In this document: piece by piece, positions 1-8,266 of the stretch | Position numbering within the stretch: position 1 is the first letter of the stretch | Layout: every line of letters starts with the position of its first letter | Source: Bacteroidota bacterium | GTDB lineage: Bacteria > Bacteroidota > Bacteroidia > Bacteroidales > Paludibacteraceae | Length of the DNA stretch: 64,000 nucleotides | NCBI GenBank assembly: GCA_023391625.1 | Contig: JAEWAN010000034.1 | Location: 1 to 64,000, forward strand | Direction of reading: 5' to 3' | Made by a program: the position numbers and the translations under genes | Notes under the pieces: model-generated | The model's input: the letters and a program-made list of their open reading frames with translations, nothing else | Told to the model about the DNA's origin: nothing | The model's database searches: none

Positions 1-123
1 AAAAAGGAACTTATAAAGTACATATACTATTACAATAATGATAGAATCAAACTGAGGCTAAAAGGAAAAAGCCCGGTGCACTACCGAGCTTTATTCCTGG
101 CTAAATCCGCCTCGTTATTATGA
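1..123 (+). CDS. IS3-family transposase, C-terminal fragment (5' part outside window)
   Basis: Frame 1 is open from the first base to a TGA at 121-123 and encodes 40 residues, including YYYNNDRIKLRLKGKSPVHY and a tail ending KSASLL. The block N-x-R-(I)-K-x-x-L-x-G-x-SPV-x-YR is the hallmark of the extreme C-terminus of the OrfB integrase-core DDE transposase of IS3/IS150 elements, just past the catalytic Glu. The element is probably complete beyond the window edge, but activity cannot be judged from the tail alone. Confidence 0.8.
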   Translation, partial: KKELIKYIYYYNNDRIKLRLKGKSPVHYRALFLAKSASLL

Positions 124-153
124 TAAACCGTCCAACTTTTGGGGGGCATATCA
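1..153 (+). mobile_element. IS3-family insertion sequence, right end (left part outside window)
   Basis: The window starts inside the last codons of an IS3-family transposase and continues into a terminal repeat ending in CATATCA at 153. The outer end read inwards is TGATATGCCCCCCAAAAGTT, which has the TG...CA tip and the C-run plus AAAAGTTGGAC pattern common in IS150-group elements. The element sits in the 3' end of the gene on the other strand, whose stop codon it provides. The target duplication cannot be seen because the other end is outside the window. Confidence 0.8.
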
Positions 154-963
154 ATTAATGGTTTCTATATTTTTGTTGTCAAACTTAGCAAGTCTGCCTT
201 GGAGGTTGTACAGTTCTATTCCTGTTATCGCTTTTTCCTTGTCAGACTGAATATTGATGAATTCTTTGCATGGATTAGGATAAATGTGTAAGTTTTCATC
301 AGTGATATCATTAGTTTTAAGAGTTAAAAGCCAGGAGTTGTGTTTTAAAAATCCTAGATAAAGTTTTCCTATCCTTTGAAGCTCGTCTTGAATGACAGTG
401 GTGTAATAGCTCAAATTACGTTCTCCGTATAAATACCATTTAAAATAGTCTTTGTCGTTATTTTTATTGTAATCATATAGAATCATACTGTCGGTTTCGC
501 TAATCCAGACTGGGGTGCGACTAGCATCGAACCAACCGCCGGGTTCTGTGGTTAAAAAACTTTTTGATCGCATACTATCTTGAAATACTTCTTTGTCCCA
601 ACTTATTTTTATTGGGAAATTTTTACAAATTATATCTAATGCTAATACTCTTGAATATTCAGCTCCTCTTGAGTCTGCGTATTTTACTTTAGTTCTGTAT
701 GTCGCTATTCTATCGCCGTAATTTTCTTTTACATCCGATATTCCGATAAAAAAAGTCGTGTCAATATTTTCATAGAATACGTTGATTTCTCCTAAATTTT
801 TATTAAGGGCGTCAGCTCTAGCTCGATTTGAATATCCTACTGTGATGGTGTCTTTGTTTCCTACAGCATCTTGGAAATATAGTTTTGTCGAAAAATCGGT
901 CATAGGTTCAGCGTGGCTTAATAATGCGGTTGCCGTGAAAAGAAAAGTAGTTAATGTTTTCAT
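151..963 (-). pseudogene. secreted T9SS-sorted protein truncated by IS insertion
   Basis: The 270-residue frame starts with a signal peptide (MKTLTTFLFTATALLSHAEP). The middle part has no domain I recognise. From about residue 225 a T9SS type A sorting domain begins (NLHIYPNPCKEFINI, then GIELYNLQGRLAKF). These domains normally run about 70-80 residues and end with an aG(I/M)Y-hxhh strand; here the frame stops after only about 47, at a TGA that is the outermost triplet of the IS terminal repeat. The final strand is therefore missing, and the product, if made, would probably be secreted to the periplasm but not correctly exported by T9SS. Function of the body is unknown. Confidence 0.75.
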
Positions 964-973
964 GGTTGTAATT

Positions 974-1156
974 TTATTCGGTTAATATCATTCTTTTAAC
1001 ATCTATCTCCATTCCGTCTGCAATTAAAGCATATAAATAAATGCCTGCCAAAAGTTCGTAACCGGATATAATCAAGGTGTTTTTTCCACGTTCGTTAAGT
1101 TTGATTTGTTTAAGTTGTTTTCCTTGCAGATCGTAAAAGCATAATGATGCACTTCA
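974..1156 (-). pseudogene. 3' remnant of a T9SS-domain gene (paralog of the 3446-4438 protein)
   Basis: Read on the minus strand, this stretch encodes a C-terminal tail: FYDLQGKQLKQIKLNERG, then GIYLYALIADGMEIDVKRMI and a TAA stop at 974-976. The tail of the intact gene at 3446-4438 reads IIYDMQGKQLKQILLKERKD and GIYLYALLADGKEVDIKRMI, so the two are clear paralogs. Similarity stops near 1156, with no start codon or upstream domain in frame. This is a gene end left by a deletion or recombination between T9SS genes; it lies 10 bp upstream of the truncated gene at 151-963. Confidence 0.75.
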
Positions 1157-1355
1157 TAATAGTATTATTTATAATGCTTGTTGTGCAATATAAAAATAAT
1201 AGTTAAAATATGAAATTATTTATATACAAATAATTTTGATAGTTCTTTGTATTAATGCGGCAGCTAATATAAAATAGTGAAAGTTGTGACATGTATTTTT
1301 TGCTTTTATTCAATCTTTAATAGCTGTAAAAACATCGCATTAAAATAGTGTGTAA

Positions 1356-1407
1356 ATAAAAGGCTTACAGGTAAGCAAATTAATTTGCTTACCTGTAAGC
1401 CTTTTAT
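1356..1407. terminator. perfect 52-bp palindrome, likely bidirectional terminator
   Basis: Bases 1356-1381 are the exact reverse complement of 1382-1407, 26 bp per arm with no spacer (arm core AAAAGGCTTACAGGTAAGC). It lies 50 bp downstream of the amidohydrolase stop codon. Each side reads out as GCCTTTTAT, a short U-tract, so it can terminate in both directions. The stretch 1157-1355 beside it holds no open frame or other signal that I can see. Confidence 0.6.
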
Positions 1408-1456
1408 GGTTGATTTATAAATAGCTATTGTTAAATAGGAAAACTTAAGGTTTTAT

Positions 1457-3187
1457 TTACAGCCTTTTATAAATTGTATTTCCCTTTTTTATTGTTTCCA
1501 GGATAGTTATATTTTTTATTTCAGACTGATTTATTTTGACTGGATTTTTATCTAATATAACGAAGTCGGCAATTTTGCCTGGCTCTACGCTTCCTCTGTC
1601 TGTTTCCTGGTAGTATTGCTTAGCACCGTTGATTGTAACCATTCTTATTGCATCCATGGGGCTTACTGCATATTGTTGACCTATAGCTTGTCCACTGCTG
1701 GTTGTTCGGTTTACTGCGTTGTGTATGCTGAATATCATATTGGGTGGTACAACCGGTGAATCCTGATGGATGGTTATATTCAGGTCTCTTTTTAGCGCGG
1801 AACTTAATGGACTGATTCGCTGTCCGAGTTCAGGACCAAGAATGGATGATAGGTAATAGTCTCCCCAGTAATAGGTGTGGTCATGAAAGAAAGATGGATT
1901 TATACCCAATTTTTCGGCTTTATCCAGTTGCTCTTCTGTAATTGTTTGTGAATGAATAAGGGTTGGCATAAGATTTTTGGAAGCTCCGGTTGTCTGCATT
2001 GCCTTTTCATATTGTTCCAGAAATTGTTCTATGGCTGCGGAGCCATTTGTGTGGGCAATAACCTGATAGCCGCTATTTAGGCATGTTACTAACTCATTAT
2101 ATAACGCTTCGTCTGTCATTTGAGGGAATCCGTTGTAATCGGAAGCTTTCCCTTCAGGTACGACATAATAGGGTTGGAGCAACCATGCTGTTTTGGCTTG
2201 CGGTGAGCCGTCGAGAAATAATTTTACTCCGGCTATTCTCAATCCGTTTACATATTCAGTTTCCCTGCTTGGGGCAGGCATATTTTCTTTGGGTCCGTAG
2301 CTGTTGATATCAATGATTAATGAATCACCTTCTGCTACTATTTTCTTTACGCTTTCTGCTATAGTACTGCCAGCCCCGTCCTGAGCTGTGGTGATTCCCA
2401 TGCTGGCGTACACACGCATTGCGTTTCGCAGGATGTCTTCATCCGGGGGGATATTGGTTTTGCTATTGTCCATTAATATATTCGGATCATAATAAAGTCT
2501 GAAATAAGCTTCTTCCTCTAATAATCCGTTCGGTTTCCCGTCCGGGTATTTGCCAAGTAACTTATTGTATTTTTTTAGGTTGGGGTTACCTTGTTTATAT
2601 CCAAGTATTTCCAGTCCTTTCGTGTTTACTACAGCTACATGATTACTCATGTGGATGATGCAAATCGGAACATCGGATGAGATTTGGTCTAAATCAGTCG
2701 AAGTGGGATTTTCTGCATTAGGAAATGCAGTGTTGTCGTACCCATTACCTATAAACCAATCTCCTTTTTGATATGTGTTGTTTGCTTTTGAATGTTCATA
2801 CCATTTGTTAAATTCCTTTTGACCGTAGGCAATCAGTGTTTCTTTAGAAACTACTCCTTGTGCAGGAGAGAAATCCGGGAACTTTGTTACTTGGTTGATG
2901 TGGCTGTGTGAGTCTATAAAACCGGGAAGCATGGTTTTACCTTCAAGATTTATTAGTTGAGTTGTTTTGATTTTGTTTTTGAGCAGCTCTTTGGATTTGT
3001 CTACGGCTATTATCTGCCCGTCACCAATGAGCACGGCTTCGGCAAATGGTTGTTTGTCATTCATGGTTATAATATCTCCATTGTAGTAAATGGCGGTTTT
3101 TTTATAGCCGGAAAGGTCTGTTTGTGGATTTGTACCACAGCCTGCTAACGTTAGGAGTGAGATGAATAGAAATAAAATTTTTTTCAT
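1457..3187 (-). CDS. amidohydrolase family lipoprotein (YtcJ/AepA-like, Amidohydro_3)
   Basis: The 576-residue protein starts with a lipoprotein signal ending in the lipobox LAGC (Cys17), so it should be anchored in the envelope. Residues 87-98 (LPGFIDSHSHIN) carry the HxH metal-binding pair (His94, His96) of the metal-dependent hydrolase superfamily; further His-containing strands follow (AHTNGSAAIEQF, HSQTITEEQLDKA, HQDSPVVPP), and the end has the usual GSVEPGKIADFVILDKNP closing motif. This is the Amidohydro_3 group (YtcJ, AepA, N-substituted formamide deformylase), about 540-580 residues, hydrolysing amide or related C-N bonds. The substrate cannot be read from the sequence. It is monocistronic and divergent from the T9SS array. 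Confidence 0.85.
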   Translation of the reverse strand: MKKILFLFISLLTLAGCGTNPQTDLSGYKKTAIYYNGDIITMNDKQPFAEAVLIGDGQIIAVDKSKELLKNKIKTTQLINLEGKTMLPGFIDSHSHINQVTKFPDFSPAQGVVSKETLIAYGQKEFNKWYEHSKANNTYQKGDWFIGNGYDNTAFPNAENPTSTDLDQISSDVPICIIHMSNHVAVVNTKGLEILGYKQGNPNLKKYNKLLGKYPDGKPNGLLEEEAYFRLYYDPNILMDNSKTNIPPDEDILRNAMRVYASMGITTAQDGAGSTIAESVKKIVAEGDSLIIDINSYGPKENMPAPSRETEYVNGLRIAGVKLFLDGSPQAKTAWLLQPYYVVPEGKASDYNGFPQMTDEALYNELVTCLNSGYQVIAHTNGSAAIEQFLEQYEKAMQTTGASKNLMPTLIHSQTITEEQLDKAEKLGINPSFFHDHTYYWGDYYLSSILGPELGQRISPLSSALKRDLNITIHQDSPVVPPNMIFSIHNAVNRTTSSGQAIGQQYAVSPMDAIRMVTINGAKQYYQETDRGSVEPGKIADFVILDKNPVKINQSEIKNITILETIKKGNTIYKRL

Positions 3188-3412
3188 TGTATTTTGTTTT
3201 TCTGGTTAATAAAATGGAAGAATATATGTTTTTTTATTTAACAATAAAACTCCAGAAGATGTTTATGAGTAATGATGTTTTGTTTTAATAAATTGTGATT
3301 TTTTTGTTTTATGATTTAGGTGTTTTTTAATAATATGGTTGTATATTGTGATTTTTGTTGTGTAAATTGTGTATTTATTTGTAATAATATGTGAATTTTT
3401 CAGTATTTTTAT

Positions 3413-3420
3413 TATTTTTG
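3413..3420 (+). promoter_or_regulatory. -7 promoter box for the T9SS gene array
   Basis: TATTTTTG fits the Bacteroidetes -7 consensus TAnnTTTG. Transcription would start near 3427, downstream of a possible GTG start at 3422, so the ATG at 3446 (followed by a signal peptide) is the better start. The 3188-3445 gap is a divergent, very AT-rich promoter region. Confidence 0.5.
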
Positions 3421-3445
3421 AGTGTTAACTTTAATTGTAAATATT

Positions 3446-4438
3446 ATGAGAAAACTAACACTTTTTGTTGTTGCTTTATTTGCAACGAGTATGCTTTCTG
3501 CACAGTTGAGAATTGGTAAAGATGGTCGAGCACATCTTGGGTATAATGGAGGATATCCGGAACTCCGCTTAGGAAGTTATTATGCTTCCGGAGAGGATAA
3601 CGGCGAATGGGGTTTGGAAGTAATGTATAATGGTTTTAATCTTTATAAACCTTATCCAAGCCCTAATGCTGGGAACTATTATTTCTATGTTTCACGTACC
3701 GGACTTGTTGGTATGGGAAAAGATCCGGGGTATAAACTTGATGTGAATGGAGACATCTGTACCCGAGGGCGTTTTTTAGAATTATCTGATGAAAGACTAA
3801 AATCAAATATCGCTCCATTAGACGGATACACAGACCGTTTGTTAAGCTTACAGCCCAAAACTTATTTTAAAAAGCTTCCTCCTGTTGAAATAGATACTGT
3901 TAAATTTCCAAATGCGATAACTGTACCTAATGCAATAGCAGAACAAGGTGAAATAGAATTTGGATTTCTTGCTCAAGAACTAAAAAATTATTTTCCTGAG
4001 CTTGTTGATCAGGATAAGGATGGATATTACACGATTAATTATATCGGTTTAATTCCTGTAATTGTGGAAACCCTCCAAAAGCAACAAGAAACCATAGACT
4101 ATCTGATTAGCCAAAATAGCAACAGGCAAATGGTTCAGAATGCTATTAGCAACATGGAGAGTTTCGCTGCCAATGATGTAGCCCGTTTGGAGCAAAATAT
4201 CCCTAATCCATTTTCCACCATAACCGAAATAAAGTATTATTTACCGGAGGGTGTAACTACAGCATATTTAATTATATATGATATGCAGGGGAAACAATTA
4301 AAACAAATTCTTTTGAAAGAAAGAAAGGATGGTTCACAGATTATATCCGGTTCTGAATTTGGTCCGGGCATTTACTTGTATGCCTTACTTGCCGATGGAA
4401 AAGAAGTGGATATAAAAAGAATGATATTAACCCAGTAA
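3446..4438 (+). CDS. secreted protein with S74 chaperone-like domain and T9SS sorting domain
   Basis: The 330-residue product begins with a signal peptide (MRKLTLFVVALFATSMLSAQ). The middle carries SDERLKSNIAPLDGY, EFGFLAQELKNYFPELVD and IPVIVETLQKQQETIDYL, which is the intramolecular chaperone of endosialidase (peptidase S74) pattern, ending in a coiled coil that trimerises. The last 80 residues are a T9SS type A sorting domain (NIPNPFSTITEIKYYLPE ... IIYDMQGKQL ... GIYLYALLADGKEVDIKRM). Such S74/T9SS proteins are common secreted proteins of Bacteroidetes; the exact role is unknown. It is first in a four-gene same-strand array, 12 bp before the metalloprotease. Confidence 0.8.
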   Translation: MRKLTLFVVALFATSMLSAQLRIGKDGRAHLGYNGGYPELRLGSYYASGEDNGEWGLEVMYNGFNLYKPYPSPNAGNYYFYVSRTGLVGMGKDPGYKLDVNGDICTRGRFLELSDERLKSNIAPLDGYTDRLLSLQPKTYFKKLPPVEIDTVKFPNAITVPNAIAEQGEIEFGFLAQELKNYFPELVDQDKDGYYTINYIGLIPVIVETLQKQQETIDYLISQNSNRQMVQNAISNMESFAANDVARLEQNIPNPFSTITEIKYYLPEGVTTAYLIIYDMQGKQLKQILLKERKDGSQIISGSEFGPGIYLYALLADGKEVDIKRMILTQ

Positions 4439-4450
4439 ATAAAAAGTATT

Positions 4451-5884
4451 ATGAAAAAGATATTATATTTACTTTTAGGTATCTTGGGGTACTTGGGGTC
4501 GGTTAATATGTATGCACAAGATTTTGTTTGCGATATGCCAACACCAGATGATACAAGTCTTAAAGGTAGAGCTGCACAAAATCCCCATGGAGTTAAATGG
4601 GAAGAGTATGATGGATATGATTGTACGGATACTCCTATTAGAGTATTAAGAGTGACTTTTCACGTACTTCAACATTCAACAGACAAATCCCGCAGTTTTC
4701 AACAAGACAACGCTGAAGATATGGAATATTTGAATGAAACTCTTATTAACTGGTTGAACTATAATGTGGCTAATAATCCTGTAATGGATCAGGAGCCGGA
4801 ATTAGCAGACCATCATGAAGATGTACGTATCCGCTTTGAAAAAGTAGGATTATTTTTCTGGAAAGAAGATGATTATGATAATAAATATAAAGATAGTAAG
4901 GTTATTATAAATAAAGTATATAATGGAAAAATTTATGAATACTTTAATGATTATCTTTATGATAAATATGTGAAAGACAAGACCAGTGTTAAATACAAAG
5001 ATAATTCCCTTCATGTATTCTTTTGTAGTGATATTGCTACAGATGGAAAAATTCGAGATGCAGGTGGCCATGGCAAATATTATGGTTTACCTATCATTAT
5101 GGAAAACATACATTACGAATATCCTCTTACAATTGTGTTACATGAAATAGGTCACAACTTAGGCTTATATCATTCTTATGGAAATTTCAATGATTCAACT
5201 GGAGTATACGAAGGAACCGATGATCATTGCTTTGATACTCCTCCGACCAAACCTTGCTGGGATCTTGCGAACTGTGGTGGAGAGACACCATCCAACAATG
5301 TTATGGGATATAGTGGAATGCAAAAAGCATTTACACAATGCCAAATTAATATTGTACATTTCGTATTAAATAGTGATTACCCTGTAAGTAAAGCATTAGT
5401 CAACAAAGCCATACCACCTCAATCCAATGTGATATTTAAAACTGTAAGCAATTTAATTTGTCAAAACAGAGAAGGTCGGTATGAATTGGCTCTACCATTC
5501 GGTACGACAGTAGAATGGTCGAAAGTAAGCAGTGCCAATAACTTGGCATTAAGACCGCATAAGCAATACTGTATTGCCAGAGTAACAAGTGATGTCTGGT
5601 ATACCGGAAATATTATTTGTGATTTGGGGTTCGGGACAAATCCAATACAATTTAAAATTCCTATCTGGATAAATGATCCCGGCAGCACTCGAAATATGAA
5701 ACTGTCCGGCTCATTAAAAGGCAATGCCAAAGGGAAATCATTAGTTACCAATTCAACAACAAAATTGGCAGCTAAACAAAATGTTTTTTGGCTCTACAAA
5801 GATTCTGTTGTTATAAACCCTGACTTTGAAACTGAACTGGGATATGATTTTGAAATAAAATTAGAAGACCCACCATGTCCATAA
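4451..5884 (+). CDS. secreted zinc metalloprotease, M43 (pappalysin/cytophagalysin)-like
   Basis: The 477-residue protein has a signal peptide ending near VNMYAQ. It shows the extended zinc motif HEIGHNLGLYH (His231, Glu232, His235, His241), the metzincin form HExxHxxGxxH, followed by a Cys-rich segment (DHCFDTPPTKPCWDLANC) and a Met-turn VMGYS (Met285) as in M43 peptidases. The catalytic Glu and three zinc ligands are all present. About 190 residues follow with no recognised fold, and there is no T9SS sorting domain, so it may act in the periplasm or leave by another route. It probably shares a transcript with its flanking T9SS genes. Confidence 0.8.
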   Translation: MKKILYLLLGILGYLGSVNMYAQDFVCDMPTPDDTSLKGRAAQNPHGVKWEEYDGYDCTDTPIRVLRVTFHVLQHSTDKSRSFQQDNAEDMEYLNETLINWLNYNVANNPVMDQEPELADHHEDVRIRFEKVGLFFWKEDDYDNKYKDSKVIINKVYNGKIYEYFNDYLYDKYVKDKTSVKYKDNSLHVFFCSDIATDGKIRDAGGHGKYYGLPIIMENIHYEYPLTIVLHEIGHNLGLYHSYGNFNDSTGVYEGTDDHCFDTPPTKPCWDLANCGGETPSNNVMGYSGMQKAFTQCQINIVHFVLNSDYPVSKALVNKAIPPQSNVIFKTVSNLICQNREGRYELALPFGTTVEWSKVSSANNLALRPHKQYCIARVTSDVWYTGNIICDLGFGTNPIQFKIPIWINDPGSTRNMKLSGSLKGNAKGKSLVTNSTTKLAAKQNVFWLYKDSVVINPDFETELGYDFEIKLEDPPCP

Positions 5885-5921
5885 TTTAATAGTTTATACT
5901 TATAAATAAAAATCATACATT

Positions 5922-6869
5922 ATGAAAACACTTAAATCTATAGCATTAACACTAATCTGCATACTTAGTATGCAGATTAGTATGGCTCAAAAAAGGTCTT
6001 ATCCGGAAGTTGGAGCTATATGGTATTATGGCTGGAGAACATGGAGGGGATCTGTTGGTTATTATACCATTGAAGTGACAAAAGATACTATTATTCTGGA
6101 TAAAACCTGTTTTGAATTTAGAACCAGAGAGTATTGGGAACCAGAGTCTTTTTCAGAAATATCCAAGAGATATGTGTTATATGAGGACAATAAAATATAT
6201 CAGTATCATGATGGTCAATTTTATTTGTTGTATGATTTTAATGTAGAAAAGGGAGATACAATCTACACTTCCATTGTTTACAATGAATTTAGTTGGCCAT
6301 CCCCAGAACCGATATTAGATATAGCTTTGGAGGTAAAAGATGTAGGAGAAATAGAAATTGACGGAGAGAAATTAAAAATATATACGGCTGATTTAACAGA
6401 AGAATACAAAGAAAAATATCAATATCCTTTTTTCCGTTTTCACTATTATACAGCAACTGAAAATATAGGAGGCTCAAACTATTTTTTTCCTTATTTCAGT
6501 TACGGTGCAGATGATGCGACCAATTATCCTAATGGGTTAAGATGTTATATCAATGGAGATTTTCAAAAGAAATCATCAACAATGGACTGTGAATATTACG
6601 AGGCTCCACGCCCTTATCCTCCCATTATTATAGGTGTAGATGAATATGCAGATAATCCCATAAGTTTTGCCTTAAACAATCAAAATATCATAGTTTCCGG
6701 AATAGAATCCCCTGCAGACTATACGTTAACCCATGCCAATGGGAATACTGTAAAAAGCGGAAAGCTTGGTGCGGAAACGATTGATATTTCCGGACTTCCA
6801 GCAGGAATGTATATACTTACTATATATACAGCTGAACAACCGGTTTCCTATCGTTTTGTAAAACAATAA
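5922..6869 (+). CDS. secreted T9SS-sorted protein, tandem paralog 1
   Basis: The 315-residue protein has a signal peptide (MKTLKSIALTLICILSMQIS), a body of unknown function rich in Tyr and Trp (EVGAIWYYGW, KIYQYHDGQFYLLYDFNVEK, GLRCYINGDFQ), and a T9SS type A sorting domain from about residue 245 (ADNPISFALNNQNIIVSG ... GNTVKSGKL ... LPAGMYILTIYTAEQP). It is closely similar over its whole length to the next gene, with the best conservation in the sorting domain and the first third, showing a tandem duplication. The body type is often seen in Bacteroidetes T9SS cargo but I know no biochemical role. Confidence 0.75.
   Translation: MKTLKSIALTLICILSMQISMAQKRSYPEVGAIWYYGWRTWRGSVGYYTIEVTKDTIILDKTCFEFRTREYWEPESFSEISKRYVLYEDNKIYQYHDGQFYLLYDFNVEKGDTIYTSIVYNEFSWPSPEPILDIALEVKDVGEIEIDGEKLKIYTADLTEEYKEKYQYPFFRFHYYTATENIGGSNYFFPYFSYGADDATNYPNGLRCYINGDFQKKSSTMDCEYYEAPRPYPPIIIGVDEYADNPISFALNNQNIIVSGIESPADYTLTHANGNTVKSGKLGAETIDISGLPAGMYILTIYTAEQPVSYRFVKQ
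5952..5980 (+). repeat. perfect hairpin inside the signal-peptide coding region (with a copy at 6912-6938)
   Basis: Arms 5952-5964 and 5968-5980 (CTAATCTGCATAC and its complement) are perfect over 13 bp around a 3-base loop. The paralog has the same structure at 6912-6938 (12 bp, one G-U pair). One pair changed from A-T to T-A in the paralog, partly through the silent codon change ATT to ATA, so pairing was kept while the sequence changed. It would form in the mRNA just after the start codon. Confidence 0.6.
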
Positions 6870-6880
6870 ATTTTTTAGCC

Positions 6881-7819
6881 ATGAAAACACTTAAATCTAT
6901 TGCGTTAGTATTTATCTGTATACTAAGTATGCAGATAAGTTTGGCTCAAAAAAGATCTTATCCGGAAGTTGGAGCTATATGGTATTATGGCTGGACATCT
7001 TGGGTGGGTTCTGTTGGTTATTATACCATTGAAGTGACAAAGGACACCTTGCTACAAAACAAAAATTGTTTTGAATTCGATGTTAAATTCTTTAGCGATC
7101 CAGAATCTTCAGCTAGTATCTCTAAAAAACACATATTGTACGAGGATAATAAAATATATCAATACTATGATGGTCAGTTTTATTTGTTGTATGATTTTAA
7201 TGTAGAAAAGGGAGATACAATTTATACTTCTATTGTTCGGAATGAGTTTGACTGGCCATCCTCAAAATCAATATTCGATATAGCTTTGGAAGTAAAAGAT
7301 GTCGGAGAAATGGAAATTAATGGGGAAGTATTAAAAACATATGATGTAGACTTGACTGATGAATATAAAAAACAAAATCCATTTTTCTTTTATTTTCATA
7401 CCGCTGTTGAAAACCTAGGTAGTTTAAGTTACTTTTTCCCTTTTTTTAAAGATGGTGCAGATGATGCAACTCTTTATCCTGATGGGCTAAGATGCTATAT
7501 TAATGAGGATTTTCAAAAGGAATCGTCTATAGATTGTGACTATTATTACAAATTTGACCCCATCATTCCCCCCATTATTATAGGTGTAGATGAATATACA
7601 GCCAGTCCCATAAGTTTTGCCTTAAACAATCAAAATATCATAGTTTCCGGCATAGAATCCCCTGCAGACTATACATTAACTCACACCAATGGAAATACAG
7701 TAAAAAGCGGAAAGCTTGTTGCAGAAACGATTGATATTTCCAGACTTTCAGCAGGAATGTATGTACTTACTATATATACAGCCGAACAACCTGTTTCCTA
7801 TCGTTTTGTAAAAAGGTAG
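6881..7819 (+). CDS. secreted T9SS-sorted protein, tandem paralog 2
   Basis: The 312-residue paralog of the preceding gene starts 11 bp after it. It has the same signal peptide type (MKTLKSIALVFICILSMQIS), the same motif order in the body, and a nearly identical T9SS sorting domain (SPISFALNNQNIIVSG, LSAGMYVLTIYTAEQP). Divergence is concentrated in the middle third (about residues 60-75 and 140-230), as expected for surface-exposed cargo diversifying after duplication. Function unknown. It is the last gene of the array; a terminator follows about 95 bp downstream. Confidence 0.75.
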   Translation: MKTLKSIALVFICILSMQISLAQKRSYPEVGAIWYYGWTSWVGSVGYYTIEVTKDTLLQNKNCFEFDVKFFSDPESSASISKKHILYEDNKIYQYYDGQFYLLYDFNVEKGDTIYTSIVRNEFDWPSSKSIFDIALEVKDVGEMEINGEVLKTYDVDLTDEYKKQNPFFFYFHTAVENLGSLSYFFPFFKDGADDATLYPDGLRCYINEDFQKESSIDCDYYYKFDPIIPPIIIGVDEYTASPISFALNNQNIIVSGIESPADYTLTHTNGNTVKSGKLVAETIDISRLSAGMYVLTIYTAEQPVSYRFVKR

Positions 7820-7912
7820 GTATAAATAGGTGTTTTAATTATTTCCTGAGTATTGTTTCTTAGATTTAATGTAGAGAGGATTTTAGTTATTACTTCAATT
7901 TTATATCGTTAG

Positions 7913-7949
7913 AAGGGGATAGTGAAAACATGAGTTTCATTATCCTTTT
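7913..7949 (+). terminator. intrinsic terminator after the T9SS gene array
   Basis: A 15-bp stem (AAGGGGATAGTGAAA with TTTCATTATCCTTTT, three G-U pairs) around a 7-base loop is followed by ATTTTTATT. The remaining 7950-8230 stretch before the LysR promoter holds no frame that I can support. Confidence 0.6.
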
Positions 7950-8236
7950 ATTTTTATTGGGATGAAACTTTTTTGTAATAATTTAATAGCTTGTATAAAA
8001 GGGGAGAGGTGAGATTTAATTTATCGTAGATTTGTTGTATAGATAGGTTATTAGGGGTTAGATATGGTGTGATTATTTGTTTATGTTTGTTCTACAGAGT
8101 AAAAGGGAATGTAAAAATAAAGAAAGGGTTGTTTTCTCTTTCTTAATCTATGATGTTTTGATGTAGGAGATTCTTGATATATTGTTTTTTAATTTCGATT
8201 TTTTGTATGTCTGGTGTTGGTGACCAATTAAATTTT

Positions 8237-8244
8237 TATATTTG
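8237..8244 (+). promoter_or_regulatory. -7 promoter box of the LysR gene
   Basis: TATATTTG matches TAnnTTTG, with a TTG 17 bp upstream. The start site would lie near 8251, only about 16 bases before the ATG at 8267, which supports that ATG over the longer in-frame start at 8174. Confidence 0.5.
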
Positions 8245-8266
8245 TAATAACAAAAAGTTATTGCGA

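Noticed and set aside
3422..3445. GTG start eight codons before the ATG of the S74/T9SS gene
   Set aside because: It lies between the -7 box and the expected transcription start, and the signal peptide begins properly at 3446.
8174..8266. Longer N-terminus for the LysR protein
   Set aside because: LysR proteins start with the HTH, and the promoter box lies within the extension.
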